Origin: Gammaproteobacteria bacterium
GTDB lineage: Bacteria > Pseudomonadota > Gammaproteobacteria > Enterobacterales > Alteromonadaceae
DNA: 64,000 bases
Direction of reading: 5' to 3'
Assembly: GCA_018222405.1 (NCBI GenBank)
Contig: JAAFAI010000024.1
Location: 1 to 64,000 of the forward strand
The notes under the pieces: model-generated
What the model was told of the DNA's origin: nothing
Database searches by the model: none
What the model saw: only the letters and a program-made list of their open reading frames with translations
In this document: piece after piece, positions 35,373 through 45,089 of the stretch
Numbering within the stretch: the first letter of the stretch is position 1
Layout: each line of letters starts with the position of its first letter
Translations under genes and position numbers: made by a program

Positions 35373-36263
35373 TTAGAAGTGCTGCTGAACATATTGGTAA
35401 ACATAATCTCTTAAGCATTTTGCCCGTTGACTCAGCAGCTTGCCGCCCGGCCAGAGCAGAAAGATATCCCTGACCTCTCCGCCCCACTCAGGGAGAACTC
35501 TTATTAGCTCACCGCCAGCCAGCTCATCTTTCACTTCGGTGAGCGGCGCCAGGGCTATGCCCTGCGCATCGCGAACGAAATACTTCACCATTAAAGGATC
35601 GTTTACCTGAGCCCGGCATTGAGGATAGAGGGTAAATGTCTGGCCGTTCGTTTCGTTATGCAGTTGCCATTTTGGGCGCATACTCAGGCCAATTAATTCA
35701 TGCTCCGATAACGCAGCGGGAGTATCCGGCATGCCGTAACGGGCAATATAGTCTTCGCTGGCTACCAGCACGTTTTCAATCTGACCCAGACGACGCTGAT
35801 ACAAGGATGAATCATCCTGTCTGCCGATGCGGATAGCCAGGTCCGCCTGAGTCTCGATCATATCCATGGGATGATTGCTTAAGTGCAGTTCAAGTTCTAT
35901 TTTTGGATAATCCCGGGTAAAGGCGGTCCACATTGGCCCTAGTATCCCATGGGAAATATTCACCGGCGCAAGCACCTTTAATTTCCCCTCCAGCTTTTGT
36001 GATTCATCACTGAACTGCTGCCGGGCCGCCTCAAATCGCTCTACCAACTCCGCGTAAGCATCAAAATAAGCTTCTCCGTCCTGGGTCAACACGCACTTTC
36101 TCGCAGACCGGTGAAGTAGCTTTACACCCAGCGCATGCTCCAGCTTTTGTAATCTGCGCGTCACTGTTGCCGGCGGCAACCCTGCATAGCGCGCGGCGCC
36201 AGCCAGATTACCGTGCTTTACCACCTGCACAAAGAGTGCAATATCGTCGAGAGATGATTTCAT
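35373..36263 (-). CDS. LysR-family regulator, CrgA/DmlR-like group
   Basis: A 296-residue LysR protein. The N-terminal winged helix is LAGAARYAGLPPATVTRRL, the P-P-A-T-V-T-R form of the large group often annotated DmlR or CrgA. The effector domain contains DLAIRIGRQDDSSLYQRRLG, again typical of that group. It is divergent from the DUF2798 gene across 109 bases, so that small membrane protein may be its target. The effector is unknown. Confidence 0.88.
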   Translation of the reverse strand: MKSSLDDIALFVQVVKHGNLAGAARYAGLPPATVTRRLQKLEHALGVKLLHRSARKCVLTQDGEAYFDAYAELVERFEAARQQFSDESQKLEGKLKVLAPVNISHGILGPMWTAFTRDYPKIELELHLSNHPMDMIETQADLAIRIGRQDDSSLYQRRLGQIENVLVASEDYIARYGMPDTPAALSEHELIGLSMRPKWQLHNETNGQTFTLYPQCRAQVNDPLMVKYFVRDAQGIALAPLTEVKDELAGGELIRVLPEWGGEVRDIFLLWPGGKLLSQRAKCLRDYVYQYVQQHF

Positions 36264-36372
36264 TTTGGTAATTTAAGATTAATAAATTAAGCATTTATAC
36301 CATTATTGTAACGCATTACACTTAATTGCTGAGTAATTTTACTAATCCCGATCACTACAGGAACCCATTAAT

Positions 36373-36615
36373 ATGATCCATCCTCGTTTTGCCCCTGTTG
36401 TCTTCGCCCTGTTTATGGCATTTTTTATGTCAGGGATCATGTCGCTGGTCGTCACCACTATCAATATCGGCCTGGTCGATGATCTGTTGTTACGCTGGCT
36501 CGTTTCATGGCCGATGACATTCGCCATTGCCTTCCCTACCATCATGGTTGTCGCCCCCATGGTAAAACGCATTGTTGGCCGTTTGATCATGCAGGAAGTG
36601 CCGGCAGAAGAATAA
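36373..36615 (+). CDS. DUF2798 small membrane protein
   Basis: An 80-residue protein with two hydrophobic segments (FAPVVFALFMAFFMSGIMSLV and the later WPMTFAIAFPTIMVVAPMV), ending in a short charged tail. The pattern PMTFAIAFPTIMVVAPMVKRIV is typical of DUF2798, whose function is unknown. It is divergent from the LysR gene and followed directly by its own terminator. Confidence 0.85.
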   Translation: MIHPRFAPVVFALFMAFFMSGIMSLVVTTINIGLVDDLLLRWLVSWPMTFAIAFPTIMVVAPMVKRIVGRLIMQEVPAEE

Positions 36616-36638
36616 AGCCTTTTACCTCAAAAAAAGAA

Positions 36639-36662
36639 CACCGCCTGGTGCGGTGATTTTTT
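36639..36662 (+). terminator. Terminator of the DUF2798 gene
   Basis: CACCGC (36639-36644) and GCGGTG (36650-36655) form a six-base stem followed by ATTTTTT. It begins 24 bases after the stop codon. Confidence 0.8.
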
Positions 36663-36670
36663 AGGCCAAA

Positions 36671-36696
36671 AAAAAGCCTCCATCCGGAGGCTTTTT
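36671..36696 (-). terminator. Terminator of the M1 aminopeptidase gene
   Basis: GCCTCC (36676-36681) and GGAGGC (36686-36691) pair with a four-base loop, flanked by A and T runs on both sides, so it can stop transcription in both directions. It lies 18 bases beyond the minus-strand stop at 36714. Confidence 0.88.
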
Positions 36697-36713
36697 GGTA
36701 ACTGCTGGTGGGT

Positions 36714-39284
36714 TTACAGTCCGTTCAGGAACGCATCAAATTTGCTCTGATAGGTTTCTTTCAGGCGCAGGCACTGATTAGACTCATCCATCATAATATC
36801 GTAGCTACGTGCCATTCCTTCGTGCTGGTCTTTGATTGGACCGTAAAATTCAATGGCCAGTGCCAGATTATCGGCATCACAGGTGGTAGCGATAAATTCT
36901 GGCATACGCGATACATGATAATCAGGCATTTTCTCAAGAACAGCCTCAGCATTATCAGACAACCAGGCGTAATAAGGCGTTTGGTCGTCCAGATTACGTC
37001 TCACGCTGCCCAGCATGCTAATGGTATTGGCCGGCGTTACATTATCGGTCAGCGCCAGATCGAGCAACTTGTTGATCATTGCCGGATCTTCATACCCCAT
37101 GGAGTACAGCAGTGTGTTTTTCACGTTGGGTAATTTGCTGTCGGCAAATACTTTCATAATGCGATCAAACCAGGCAGGGTCGGCATCCGGCCCCATGGTC
37201 GTTACGCTCAGTGCGGTTCTGGCTATGCCGTTTGGCATACTGCCGGTATCGGCCAGGTACTGCTCAGCCAGCGCTTTGCTTTTCTTAACCAGCTCTTCGT
37301 TATAGCTGTGACGGCCCAGTAAACTAAACAACTGAGTACGCAGTCTGATAACGCTTTCATCATCATCATCCGACTGATTCAGCGTGAGCTTCTCCAGCAG
37401 CGGCATGTATTTTTCGTTGAGCAGCTCGGCAAATTGCGCTTCGTTGTCATCATTGACCAGATACAGGAAGCCAGCCAGCGTGCCCACCGATGCCCGAATA
37501 ACCACCGGATCTTCATCCGCGGCCATGGCATTCAGTACTTTCATCACGCTGTCGATGCCTGCTTCACCACTGTTTAACAGTGCCTGCATGTTATACAGCA
37601 CATTTTTCTTTTCACGGTTATTCAGCACATCCAAATCAGCCAGCAGGTTGTCCATCTGCGCAGCCGGAATATTCCAGCGGAAATAGCCGGTAGCATTGTC
37701 GTTAGGGAACACCCACTCCGCTTCAGCCAGCTGTGGTAAACGGGTAGACTTTTTATCGACAAAAACAATCTCACGGTGGATCTTGCCGTCTTTTTTGTAA
37801 CTGATGTTCAGCGGTACGGCCCAGGTTTGCTCTTTCACGTCGGCACCGGCCAGGTGGAAGCGTTTTTGTGCAATAGTGCCATCGCTGTCGATGTCCAGCA
37901 GCGGGTAGCCCGGCTGTTCAAGGTAGGCTTTCATCATTTTGCTCAGGTTGAAGTCTGATACTTCATCCAGAGCTGCCCATAAATCATCGGCCTGTGTATT
38001 GCCCCAGGCATGCTTTTTCATGTAAGCCTGAACGCCTTGCCGGAAGTTTTCCGTACCAATCAGCGACTCAATCATTTGCAGGATCGATTCACCCTTAGAG
38101 TAGTTAAGGCCCAGACCGTCCATAACATCCGGCTGGCTGCGAACAATCTTCTTAACCGGCTTAACCGTAGGGCTGGCATCGGCACCAAAAGCACCTTCCT
38201 GAATGATGCGATCCTTAAAGTTCAGTTCCGGGTAAAGTTCCATCATCACGTAGCTGGCCATCCACGAGGCAAAAGCTTCGTTCAGCCATAAGTCATCCCA
38301 CCAGGCCATGGTTACCAGGTTGCCGTACCATTGGTGAGCAAGCTCGTGGGCTACCACATTTAACGGTGCAGAACGCTCAGCCAGACCCGGCTCGTCTTCG
38401 AGCAATAAAAGGCTGTCGCGATAAGTGATCAGGCCGGCGTTTTCCATGGCGCCGTGGGTAAAGTTAGGTACCGCCACAAAATCCAGCTTACGGTACGGGT
38501 AATCAATCCCGAAGAAGTTCTCCAGTGATTCGAGAATTTCTGGTGTGTGCTTTACAATAAATTTGGTTTTATCGGCGTAACCTTTCGGCACATACAGCTT
38601 GCCAGGCACTGACAGGCCTTCCATTTCCACACTATCGAACGGACCTACCGTATAAGCTATAAGGTAAGTTGGCATAGGCTTGGTTTTCATAAAGGTAACG
38701 GTTTGCATCCCGTCTTCTACCGTGCGCTTCTCCACCGGTGTATTTGACGCCACAACCTGTTTTTCCGGTGTGGTGATGGTCATTTGGTAAGGGATTTTAA
38801 ACGCCGGCTCATCAAAGCTCGGGAATGCCTTACGCGCATGCATGTCTTCAAACTGCGTGAAGATGTAGTTACGGCCTTCGAAGCTCGACAGGTACATGCC
38901 GTCTGAAGAGGTATTAACCTTACCTTCAAAACTAATGGCCAGCTCATAAGTACCTACCGGAACGGTAGCAGAGCTGTGGCCCCAATTGATGTTGTAATCG
39001 CCTTCGGTAATACGAAGCGGATAAATACGGTTGCCCTGACGAAGTTCGGCATTGGTAACCTGAATATCCATTTGATAAAAACCGACTTTGGTCACCGGTT
39101 CGGTAATATTTAGCTCGATAACCGTTTCCCCGGAATAATCAGGCTGGTCGGGGTCGATATTCAGATGAATTTGTTGAAAAGTTGGCTTGACGGCGCCAGG
39201 TAGCCGATAGTCCACATCTTCTGCCAAGGCAACATTTGCCACCAGCATGAACATGCAGGAGACCCAGGATAAGAGTCTTTTCAT
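36714..39284 (-). CDS. Exported M1 zinc aminopeptidase
   Basis: An 856-residue M1-family aminopeptidase with a signal peptide (ending ANVALAED, about residue 22), so periplasmic or exported. The exopeptidase motif appears as HGAMENAG. The zinc site is HELAHQW with the third ligand in LWLNEAFASW, 18 residues on. The C-terminal ERAP1-like helical domain is present, so it resembles the mammalian aminopeptidase N/ERAP branch rather than cytosolic PepN. It would release amino acids from peptides. It is the first of three exported peptidases in this window. Confidence 0.93.
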   Translation of the reverse strand: MKRLLSWVSCMFMLVANVALAEDVDYRLPGAVKPTFQQIHLNIDPDQPDYSGETVIELNITEPVTKVGFYQMDIQVTNAELRQGNRIYPLRITEGDYNINWGHSSATVPVGTYELAISFEGKVNTSSDGMYLSSFEGRNYIFTQFEDMHARKAFPSFDEPAFKIPYQMTITTPEKQVVASNTPVEKRTVEDGMQTVTFMKTKPMPTYLIAYTVGPFDSVEMEGLSVPGKLYVPKGYADKTKFIVKHTPEILESLENFFGIDYPYRKLDFVAVPNFTHGAMENAGLITYRDSLLLLEDEPGLAERSAPLNVVAHELAHQWYGNLVTMAWWDDLWLNEAFASWMASYVMMELYPELNFKDRIIQEGAFGADASPTVKPVKKIVRSQPDVMDGLGLNYSKGESILQMIESLIGTENFRQGVQAYMKKHAWGNTQADDLWAALDEVSDFNLSKMMKAYLEQPGYPLLDIDSDGTIAQKRFHLAGADVKEQTWAVPLNISYKKDGKIHREIVFVDKKSTRLPQLAEAEWVFPNDNATGYFRWNIPAAQMDNLLADLDVLNNREKKNVLYNMQALLNSGEAGIDSVMKVLNAMAADEDPVVIRASVGTLAGFLYLVNDDNEAQFAELLNEKYMPLLEKLTLNQSDDDDESVIRLRTQLFSLLGRHSYNEELVKKSKALAEQYLADTGSMPNGIARTALSVTTMGPDADPAWFDRIMKVFADSKLPNVKNTLLYSMGYEDPAMINKLLDLALTDNVTPANTISMLGSVRRNLDDQTPYYAWLSDNAEAVLEKMPDYHVSRMPEFIATTCDADNLALAIEFYGPIKDQHEGMARSYDIMMDESNQCLRLKETYQSKFDAFLNGL

Positions 39285-39696
39285 GAACGAGTCCTCACTG
39301 TCGTTGGAGTTTAGAGTTTTTTATTATTTGGTGCTGAAATAACCGGGAGATAGTAACATTTATTGTTACTAAGATTTAGCCGATAAAGTGTAACCAACTG
39401 TTGTTCACTGTAAACTGAACCTTATAACTGGTTGGTTCACCGTTTTGCTGTATTTTTAACCACCCATCCTCACTGCGTGGCAATTACGGTAAAGTAACTC
39501 TGGCAGTCGAGTCATGCTTTAATAATTCTTCCCGGGCTCACTCTCCGCCCTGCTCGCAAAGCTGTTATCAGCCTCTGAGTGCCACTATCATTAACAAAGT
39601 ATTATCCATTGAAAATAAAATTTTATTAGTTTCTATGATCCCCACATGTACACCAAACGTTAAAGGTTTGTAAATTTATCTGTAGCAACGGAGATT
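39285..39696. other. Divergent intergenic region with two inverted repeats
   Basis: A 412-base gap between the divergent M1 and CHRD genes. TAGTAACA (39351-39358) and TGTTACTA (39364-39371) form a perfect 21-base operator-like palindrome about 70 bases upstream of the M1 start. A nested structure follows: AACCAAC (39392-39398) pairs with GTTGGTT (39431-39437), and GTTCA (39403-39407) with TGAAC (39416-39420). The rest holds nothing I can name. The regulator is unknown. Confidence 0.5.
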
Positions 39697-41973
39697 ATGA
39701 TGAAGTACAGAGGGCTCGCAATCATTGCTTGTACCGCACTGCTAACCGCGTGTATGGACGATGACGATAAAACAGAAGAAACTCCACCTCCCCCACCCAC
39801 CTTCAGTGCCAGTACTACCATTGAGATTGACTTAACCGGAAAACAACAGGTTCCGGCGAACATGTCTGCGCAAATGGCTTCAGCCACCGTTGAGCTTGAC
39901 GAAACGCTGGGCTTAATGCGTGCGTCGGTGGACGTGAGTAATGTGGAAGGTGTGCAGGCAATTCACATTCACGATGGTGACATCGGGCGTAACGGAGAAG
40001 TGGCCTTCGAATTTACCGAAGGGTCAACGGCCGGTACCTATACCCTGGATGAAACCAGTGTCAGCAGTGAGTTGATCAATGACTTACTGGAAGGTGAATG
40101 GTACATCAACGTACATACCGACACTTTCGAAGACGGCGAACTGCGTGGCCAGATTGTGACCGACGATATGGCAGTAGTTACTTTTATGCTCGACGGTCAG
40201 CAGGAAGTTCCTGCGGTGACTACCCTGGCCGATGGCTATGGTTATGCGCTGGTGTCAACGGCAACCTACGATTTGGATCTGGTAGTGTACACAGAAGATG
40301 TCGAGGCAACGGCAGCGCACATCCACACCGGTCGGGTTGGTAATAACGGTGATGTGCTGGTGGCCCTTGAGCAGTCGATGGAAGATACCAGCATGTGGAT
40401 GACACCGGAAGATACCATGATTAACGAGGAAATTTTTGGTGTTCTGGCATCAGGTGGTCACTATGTTAATGTCCATTCCGATGCCTTCCCGAATGGTGAA
40501 ATCCGCGGCCAGATCCTTACCGATAACTTTGCCCTCGCCACTTTTGCACTGAGTGGTGAACAAGAAGTACCTGTAGTCGATACCGCCGCCTATGGAAGCG
40601 GCTATGCGTTGGTGGATACCTCTTCTTACGCCATAGAGCTAACCGTTGTTACCGAAGGTGTAGACGATGCCACAGCGGCGCACATTCACACAGGCCGGGT
40701 AGGCATGAACGGTGATGTACTGGTTGCGCTTGAGCAATCGGCAGACGACATGGGTAAGTGGGTAACTCCAGACGATCTTGCTATAGATGCTGCCACGTTT
40801 GAGGTGCTGGCATCAGGCGGCCACTACGTTAACGTACATACTCCGGCTAACGGCAGCGGCGAGTTAAGAGGCCAGATATTAACCAGCAACTTCGCCCTGG
40901 CAACATTCGGCCTGAGTGGCGATCAACAGGTGCCAGTGGCGTCAACCAGCGCCATGGGGAATGGCTATGCGTTGGTGAACACTTCAACATTCGACCTCGA
41001 ACTGGTCATCGATACCACCGGCGTAGATAACGCAACCGGTGCTCATATCCATACCGGAGACATTGGTACAAATGGTGACGTATTAGTTGCATTGGAACAA
41101 TCCACGAGCGATCCGGGCATGTGGATGACACCTGCCGATACCGCCATTAATGCAGATATTCTGGCCGTACTTGCCGGCGGTGGCCATTACGTTAACGTTC
41201 ACACTCCGGCCTTCCCTGACGGGGAAATTCGTGGCCAGATTGTCACGCCTCAATACGTCATAGCTACCTTCGGGTTGAGCGGTGCTCAGGAAGTCCCGGC
41301 GGTCACTACAATGGCCTCAGGTAACGGTTATGCGTTGGTCAATTCGCTCACCTATGACCTGGATTTAGTGGTTCACACCGATGGTGTGGATGATGCCACC
41401 GCAGCGCATATTCATACCGGACGTGTGGGTATGAACGGTGACGTACTGGTTGCACTTGAGCAGTCTGCTGATGATGCTGGCATGTGGATGACAGCCGACG
41501 ACGCCATGCTGACGCCGGCGATCTTCGAGGTACTAGCCTCAGGAGGTCATTACGTGAATGTTCATACACCGGCTAACCCAGGCGGTGAACTTCGTGGCCA
41601 AATCCTTACCGACAACTTTGTGATGGTCGCATTTGGATTAAGCGGAGATCAGGAAACCCACGCGGTTACCACCACGGCCACAGGCAGCGGTTATGCGCTG
41701 GTAAATACTGATGACTACAGCCTGGAATTGCAGGTGGTTACCAGTGGCGTAGCCGACGCAACAGCCGCGCACATTCACACCGGTGCAGCTGGCACTGATG
41801 GACCAGTGCTGTTAGGCCTTGAGCAGGACGGTGATGATGTGAACCGCTGGATGGCACCCGCTAACGCAATGCTTGATGCTACGATCTTTGGCGTTCTGGC
41901 TACGGGCGGCCATTATGTAAATGTGCACACGCCAGCGTACCCTAACGGCGAGCTGCGAGGTCAGATTCAGTAA
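39697..41973 (+). CDS. Lipoprotein of six CHRD domains
   Basis: A 758-residue predicted lipoprotein: the signal ends in the lipobox LLTAC with C19. A low-complexity acidic then proline-rich linker (DDDDK, TPPPPP) leads to six CHRD repeats of about 120 residues. Each repeat runs LSGDQEVPAV, then a strand pair, AHIHTGRVG, NGDVLVALEQ and GGHYVNVHTPA, and ends GELRGQI. The first repeat is the most diverged. CHRD domains occur in metazoan chordin and in many bacterial surface proteins; the bacterial function is unknown. With no asp at +2 after the cysteine it is likely sent to the outer membrane. It is a single-gene unit. Confidence 0.88.
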   Translation: MMKYRGLAIIACTALLTACMDDDDKTEETPPPPPTFSASTTIEIDLTGKQQVPANMSAQMASATVELDETLGLMRASVDVSNVEGVQAIHIHDGDIGRNGEVAFEFTEGSTAGTYTLDETSVSSELINDLLEGEWYINVHTDTFEDGELRGQIVTDDMAVVTFMLDGQQEVPAVTTLADGYGYALVSTATYDLDLVVYTEDVEATAAHIHTGRVGNNGDVLVALEQSMEDTSMWMTPEDTMINEEIFGVLASGGHYVNVHSDAFPNGEIRGQILTDNFALATFALSGEQEVPVVDTAAYGSGYALVDTSSYAIELTVVTEGVDDATAAHIHTGRVGMNGDVLVALEQSADDMGKWVTPDDLAIDAATFEVLASGGHYVNVHTPANGSGELRGQILTSNFALATFGLSGDQQVPVASTSAMGNGYALVNTSTFDLELVIDTTGVDNATGAHIHTGDIGTNGDVLVALEQSTSDPGMWMTPADTAINADILAVLAGGGHYVNVHTPAFPDGEIRGQIVTPQYVIATFGLSGAQEVPAVTTMASGNGYALVNSLTYDLDLVVHTDGVDDATAAHIHTGRVGMNGDVLVALEQSADDAGMWMTADDAMLTPAIFEVLASGGHYVNVHTPANPGGELRGQILTDNFVMVAFGLSGDQETHAVTTTATGSGYALVNTDDYSLELQVVTSGVADATAAHIHTGAAGTDGPVLLGLEQDGDDVNRWMAPANAMLDATIFGVLATGGHYVNVHTPAYPNGELRGQIQ
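40190..41972 (+). repeat. Five tandem CHRD-coding repeats of about 355-360 bases
   Basis: Repeats two to six are recognisable at DNA level through recurring segments coding AHIHTG, GGHYVNVH and ELRGQI (or EIRGQI). Identity varies; the block coding GRVGMNGDVLVALEQSADD occurs in both repeat three and repeat five. This indicates past internal duplication or gene conversion, and makes this stretch a likely place for copy-number change. Confidence 0.75.
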
Positions 41974-42000
41974 TCTCACCTACCAGCAAACATAACTTCG

Positions 42001-42026
42001 AAGGGGCGCTACAAGCGCCCCTTTTT
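42001..42026 (+). terminator. Terminator of the CHRD gene
   Basis: AAGGGGCGCT (42001-42010) and AGCGCCCCTT (42014-42023) form a perfect ten-base stem with an ACA loop and a trailing T-run. It can work in both directions, serving the convergent esterase gene as well. Confidence 0.88.
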
Positions 42027-42036
42027 ACTAAACGCT

Positions 42037-42939
42037 TTATTGGGCTTTTACCCAATCGAGCACACCGGCAAACCAGTCCACCTGATGGCGCATGCCAAAG
42101 CCATGTCCCCCCTTTTCCAGCAATAACATGCGCACCGCCACGTTTTGCTCCCGCAAGGCTGCGTAATACTCCAGAGCATTATCAACCACCACCACACTGT
42201 CGTCGTTAGCATGAACGATGTAGGCCGGCGGTGTTTGCTCAGTAGCCTGTAATTCATTGGAATAAGCAGTTACTAAAGCAGCGTCGGGCTGTTCACCCAA
42301 CAGCAGATTACGAGAGCCCTCATGGGTAATATTTGCCTGCATACTGATCACCGGATAGATCAGAATTTGAAAAGCGGGCCTGAGCACTTCAGGGGCATAA
42401 CTGTCAATCACAGGCTGCGCAAAATGCGTCGCGCCGGTTGCTGCCAGATGTCCGCCGGCAGAAAAGCCCATCACGCCAAACTGACTCTGGTTAAGCTGCC
42501 ATTGTTTGCCGCCTTGTTGAAGCCGGTAAAAGGCCTGTTGCAAATCCTGCAGTGGCCCTTGATGGGGCACTTTCATGGTGGCGGGGTTGGGCATCCGATA
42601 CCATAAAACCGCCGCCGCAATACCATTTTCAGCAAACCGCTCAGCCACTTCCTGGCCTTCCTTAATGGAAGACACGCCAAAATAGCCACCGCCCGGACAG
42701 ATAATAACTGTTTTCTCAACTGACTTATTTTCAGGAAGGTAAAGAGTAAGTGAAGGCTTACTTATCGCGGTGATAAAACGGTCATTAAAGCGCTCATCAA
42801 AAAGCTTTCCCTCATTGCTGGTGTCGATAGCACCGGGTATGCCTTGCGGATAGAGTTCAAGGTCGAGTTTGCGAATGGCTGATTGCGCGGAAAAACTCAC
42901 TACCAGCAACAAGCTGGTTACCAGTGTAGATAGTTTCAC
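42037..42939 (-). CDS. Exported alpha/beta-hydrolase, acetyl-xylan-esterase-like
   Basis: A 300-residue alpha/beta-hydrolase with a signal peptide (ending SFSAQSA). The nucleophile is the serine in GFSAGGHLA, the acid is probably the D in ANDDSVVVV and the base the H in GGHGFGM. The oxyanion-loop motif CPGGGYFGVS is typical of esterases that deacetylate plant or algal polysaccharides. It would fit a glycan-degrading lifestyle together with the GH43 gene at the window end, but it is not linked to it here. The substrate is inferred only at family level. Confidence 0.82.
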   Translation of the reverse strand: MKLSTLVTSLLLVVSFSAQSAIRKLDLELYPQGIPGAIDTSNEGKLFDERFNDRFITAISKPSLTLYLPENKSVEKTVIICPGGGYFGVSSIKEGQEVAERFAENGIAAAVLWYRMPNPATMKVPHQGPLQDLQQAFYRLQQGGKQWQLNQSQFGVMGFSAGGHLAATGATHFAQPVIDSYAPEVLRPAFQILIYPVISMQANITHEGSRNLLLGEQPDAALVTAYSNELQATEQTPPAYIVHANDDSVVVVDNALEYYAALREQNVAVRMLLLEKGGHGFGMRHQVDWFAGVLDWVKAQ

Positions 42940-43013
42940 GGTTTATTCCCCTGTTATTTTGTATGATAAATTAACATAAAACAAACAATAAAACAGTGCC
43001 GGCGGTCGGCTGA

Positions 43014-43049
43014 AGAACAAAATTGCGCGAGGCGGCTGAGGCCTCGCGC
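43014..43049 (-). terminator. Terminator of the second M1 gene
   Basis: GCGCGAGGC (43025-43033) and GCCTCGCGC (43041-43049) form a perfect nine-base stem; the minus strand continues AATTTTGTT. It lies 16 bases beyond the stop at 43065. Confidence 0.78.
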
Positions 43050-43064
43050 TTGCGGTGGCAGAGG

Positions 43065-44954
43065 TTAGTTTACAAAGCCTTCGTTGGCTTTAATGGTGAG
43101 CGGATGATAGCCCGGCTTAGCTTCGGCAAAAGCTTTCTGAGCAAAAGCTTTACCCTGCGGGGTTTTCGACAATTCACGGTACAAGGGTTTAACCAGCTTG
43201 TTGCGACCGATAGAGACCAGGTAGTCGTAGAGTCTGTCATAGGCCGGCTGGTACTCATTGTGCACGGCAATCATCAGCCAGCTGTGGGCTATCTCGTTAT
43301 TGCTGCTGGCGGTAAGACCAAAGGCATCATCCAGTTCTGCGAGTTGCTCATCAGACAACGCCTCAGGCATGTTATTTAAGAAATACAACCACTGGTGAAC
43401 GGTCCATTGGGCAGTATCAATACTGGTGGCCGATTTTTCGCCCGACAACCAGTCCTGACGTGCCTGATCGACAATCGAGAAAGCATCTGAGGTTGGCATT
43501 GGCGCATCGGCCGGAATGCCTGGTTTGAAGATCCACTGATCAATACGCTCGCTGTCGAGTTTATCCGGGTACTCGGCTAACAGTGTATCGTTGAGATAAG
43601 CGATAAACTCATCGGTAGTGATGCTCTTAAAGGCAAAGTGCTTAAAGTAATTCAACAGGAACTGATCGAAGTTTTCACGCCCGACCTTTTGTTCCAGCTC
43701 GCGTAAAAACAGCGCGCCTTTTTCATAGGGAATATCTGAGAACACATCGTCCGGATTACGGCCGCGTAAATCTATCGCCAGGATCTGATCATTCGCTGGC
43801 AACGCAGCGATATCTTCCTGCAAATCCTGATAGCCCAACACAGCTTCCATACGGTAACGGTCGTGACCATAGATCATTTCCATAATGCGGTAGGTCAGAT
43901 AGGTGGTGAAACCTTCATTCAGCCACAGATCTCGCCAGGTTGCATTGGTGACAGTGTTCCCCGACCAGCTGTGAGCCAGTTCGTGGGCAATCAGTGATAC
44001 CAGACTTTTGTCACCGGCAATTACGGTTGGCGTGATAAACGACAGGCGAGGATTCTCCATCCCGCCGAAAGGAAATGAAGGCGGCAGGATCAGCAGATCG
44101 TAGCGGTCCCAGCCATAAGGGCCGTAGGTTTCTTCGGTAGCTTCCAGCATGCTTTCGGTATCGGCAAATTCTTCTGCCGCGGCGTCCAGTAATGCCGGTT
44201 CAGCGTAAACCCCGGTGCGCTCACCCATAGGTTTAAACTGCAAATCACCAATAGCCAGTGCAATCAGATAAGACGGTACCGGCTGCGGCATGGTGAAATC
44301 GTACTCGCCGTCACGCTCGGTGTCGGGATCGTTGGCCGCGCTCATTACAGCCAGTAGCGCCTCGGGCGTGTGAATGGTGGCATTGTAAGTCACCCGAACC
44401 TGTGGCGAGTCCTGTAACGGAATAAAGCTACGAGCATGAACCGCCTGGGCCTGAGTAAACAAAAACGGGTGCTGTTTACCTGCCGTCTGTGACGGTGTAA
44501 GCCACTGTACCCCGGATGCCTGTGGCGAGGTAGCGTATTCAATAGCCACCGTATTGCCCTGCTCCGGCAGGTCAATTTCCAGTGCTGCGCCCAGTTCCGG
44601 ATCCGCAGGTTGTAGCTGGTAATCCAGCGTTTCACCGTTGGCGGTCACGCTCTGAATGCTGAGGTCACGGGTATCCACTATCAGCGTATCTGCCTGGGCA
44701 GTCTGTTTCTGATAAGTCAGCGTGGCACTGCCGCTTAATACGCTGGCAGCAAAGTCAGCCGTGAGATCCAAATCCAGATGAGTCACGGTGACTTCGGCAG
44801 GATTAGAAAAGGAGTGGTAATCCACCCCGGCCTGAATACCGCTGTTATCAGCAGCAGTTGCTTCGGCCGCGGGCACTGAACTGTCGGTTTCAGGCGCCGG
44901 TGAACAAGCGGTGAATAAAGGAATGGTGGTAAGTAACCATGCGAGATTCTTCAT
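43065..44954 (-). CDS. M1-family peptidase lipoprotein (LTA4-hydrolase-like)
   Basis: A 629-residue M1 metallopeptidase with a lipobox (FTAC17), so a lipoprotein. It has GGMENPRLSF in place of the aminopeptidase GAMEN motif, the zinc site HELAHSW and LWLNEGFTTYL carrying the third ligand. The C-terminal armadillo-like domain is that of leukotriene A4 hydrolase relatives (aminopeptidase B/LTA4H branch), which favour small N-terminal residues in bacteria. It is a separate unit from the other M1 gene at 36.7 kb and of a different subfamily. Confidence 0.9.
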   Translation of the reverse strand: MKNLAWLLTTIPLFTACSPAPETDSSVPAAEATAADNSGIQAGVDYHSFSNPAEVTVTHLDLDLTADFAASVLSGSATLTYQKQTAQADTLIVDTRDLSIQSVTANGETLDYQLQPADPELGAALEIDLPEQGNTVAIEYATSPQASGVQWLTPSQTAGKQHPFLFTQAQAVHARSFIPLQDSPQVRVTYNATIHTPEALLAVMSAANDPDTERDGEYDFTMPQPVPSYLIALAIGDLQFKPMGERTGVYAEPALLDAAAEEFADTESMLEATEETYGPYGWDRYDLLILPPSFPFGGMENPRLSFITPTVIAGDKSLVSLIAHELAHSWSGNTVTNATWRDLWLNEGFTTYLTYRIMEMIYGHDRYRMEAVLGYQDLQEDIAALPANDQILAIDLRGRNPDDVFSDIPYEKGALFLRELEQKVGRENFDQFLLNYFKHFAFKSITTDEFIAYLNDTLLAEYPDKLDSERIDQWIFKPGIPADAPMPTSDAFSIVDQARQDWLSGEKSATSIDTAQWTVHQWLYFLNNMPEALSDEQLAELDDAFGLTASSNNEIAHSWLMIAVHNEYQPAYDRLYDYLVSIGRNKLVKPLYRELSKTPQGKAFAQKAFAEAKPGYHPLTIKANEGFVN

Positions 44955-45089
44955 TGTCGTCCTGTTGTTATTATGATGATTTACGTCTGCGTTATAGTAG
45001 CGAAATCACGACCAGCTTGCATCTGCAAACCGACCAAACACAGGCGCCAGCGCCGAATATCATACCCGGCACCAGCTTAATGAAGTCGG

